DNA from: an uncultured Eubacteriales bacterium | Lineage (GTDB): Bacteria > Bacillota > Clostridia > Oscillospirales > Acutalibacteraceae | Assembly: GCA_934476545.1 (NCBI GenBank) | Contig: CAKSOB010000077.1 | Span: 1-6,123, forward strand | DNA length: 6,123 nt | Direction of reading: 5' to 3' | In this document: positions 5,221-6,123 of the stretch, piece after piece | How the letters are laid out: each line of letters opens with the position of its first letter | How positions within the stretch are numbered: position 1 is the stretch's first letter | The notes under the pieces: generated by a model | Told to the model about the DNA's origin: nothing | Database searches by the model: none | Seen by the model: the letters and a program-made list of their open reading frames with translations, nothing else | Position numbers and translations under genes: made by a program

Positions 5221-6123
5221 TTACAGCAATGCGCAAACAGCATCGCCCATCTCTGTGCAGGTAACCTTCTTGGTACCCTCTACATAAATGTCAGCGGTAC
5301 GAGTTGTTTTCAGAACCTCTGCAACAGCAGCCTCGATGGCTTCCGCAGCCTTTGGCTCATCCAAGGTGTAACGGAGCATCATGGCAACGGACAGAATGGT
5401 TGCCAGTGGGTTTGCCAGGCCGGTGCCGGCAATATCCGGTGCAGAACCGTGGATCGGCTCGTACAGGCCAAACTTGTTCTCTCCCAAGCTGGTGGAGGAC
5501 AGCATACCGATGGAACCGCTGATCATGGAAGCCTCATCGGAGAGAATGTCGCCAAAGATGTTGGAGGTAAGCAATACGTCAAACTGACCCGGGTTGCGAA
5601 CCAGCTGCATTGCGCAGTTATCTACATACATATTGGTGATCTCTACTTCCGGATACTCCTCCCCGATGCGAGCAACGGTTGCTCTCCACAGACGAGAGGA
5701 CTCCAGTACGTTTGCCTTATCTACGCTGCACAGCTTGCAGTTGCGCTTCTTTGCCATTTCAAAGCCGATTCTTGCAATACGCTCGATTTCCGGTACGGAA
5801 TAGCGCTCGGTATCATAAGCAGACTCTACGCCGTCAACAGTGTCACGACCACGCTCACCGAAGTAGATACCACCGGTCAGCTCACGCACAACCATGATGT
5901 CCAGAGAATCGCCGATCAGCTCCGGCTTGATTGGAGAAGCATCCTTCAGGGACTCAAAAATCACAGCCGGACGCAGGTTTGCAAACAGACCCAATGCGGA
6001 ACGAATGCCCAAAAGACCTGCTTCCGGACGCTTATTGCCCTGCATACCATCCCACTTTGGACCGCCTACGGCACCCAGCAGAACAGCGTCGGATGCCTTA
6101 CACTTGTCGATGGTATCCTGTGG
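5221..6123 (-). CDS. leuB: 3-isopropylmalate dehydrogenase, 5'-truncated by the window edge
   Basis: LeuB oxidises and decarboxylates 3-isopropylmalate to 2-oxoisocaproate with NAD, the third step of leucine synthesis. The frame is open to the window edge and gives 300 residues plus the stop codon; the family is about 355, so roughly 50 N-terminal residues are outside. Landmarks, numbered in this fragment: VLLGAVGGPKW at 13-23, GLLGIRSALGLFANLRP near 36-52, RELTGGIYFG at 80-89, SVDKANVLESS with the catalytic Lys at 136, YVDN at 166-169, the metal-binding FGDILSDEAS at 190-199 and the NAD-binding HGSAPDIAG at 225-233. LTGGIYFG and the cofactor segment favour LeuB over isocitrate or tartrate dehydrogenases. 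The ATG at 6045 is internal. It is probably the end of a leu biosynthesis operon continuing into azlCD. Confidence 0.96.
   Translation of the reverse strand, partial: PQDTIDKCKASDAVLLGAVGGPKWDGMQGNKRPEAGLLGIRSALGLFANLRPAVIFESLKDASPIKPELIGDSLDIMVVRELTGGIYFGERGRDTVDGVESAYDTERYSVPEIERIARIGFEMAKKRNCKLCSVDKANVLESSRLWRATVARIGEEYPEVEITNMYVDNCAMQLVRNPGQFDVLLTSNIFGDILSDEASMISGSIGMLSSTSLGENKFGLYEPIHGSAPDIAGTGLANPLATILSVAMMLRYTLDEPKAAEAIEAAVAEVLKTTRTADIYVEGTKKVTCTEMGDAVCALL

Overview
The window is a compact stretch of bacterial chromosome with six intact or edge-truncated genes read directly, one decayed gene, and an unusually complete riboswitch-controlled gene. Protein similarity recalled from the families, Shine-Dalgarno sites of the AGGAGG type, intrinsic terminators and the gene content (ClC-type fluoride exporter under a fluoride riboswitch, AzlCD, Gram-positive-style RsmA) point to a Bacillota member, most likely an anaerobic gut-type Clostridia (Oscillospiraceae/Ruminococcaceae-like). 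That placement is inference. No phage, insertion sequence, CRISPR, tRNA or rRNA was seen.

Layout. On the plus strand, 2-1208 holds the 3' part of thiE (thiamine-phosphate synthase) overlapping a HAD phosphatase gene, closed by a strong hairpin terminator at 1209-1250. Everything else is on the minus strand and converges on that terminator. From right to left: a 5'-truncated leuB (5221-6123), azlC and azlD (branched-chain amino acid exporter, 4082-5151, overlapping by one base), then a consensus promoter (4046-4074), a fluoride riboswitch (3966-4029) with an overlapping transcription terminator (3937-3987), the ClC-family fluoride/proton antiporter gene (2656-3915), an extended -10 promoter (2623-2652), rsmA (1715-2587), a terminator hairpin (about 1655-1710), and a remnant of an EamA/DMT transporter gene (1258-1550) broken by two internal deletions.

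How the parts work together. leuB makes a leucine precursor and azlCD would export branched-chain amino acids, so they form a plausible synthesis/export transcription unit. No terminator is visible after azlD, so the next stop signal for that transcript is the fluoride-controlled terminator before the fluoride exporter. The fluoride unit is self-contained: promoter, aptamer, attenuator and transporter. rsmA has its own promoter, but no terminator separates it from the fluoride exporter, so some fluoride-dependent read-through into rsmA is possible. The best-supported regulatory system here belongs to a known class (fluoride riboswitch plus CLC-F). I found no evidence of a wholly undescribed system.
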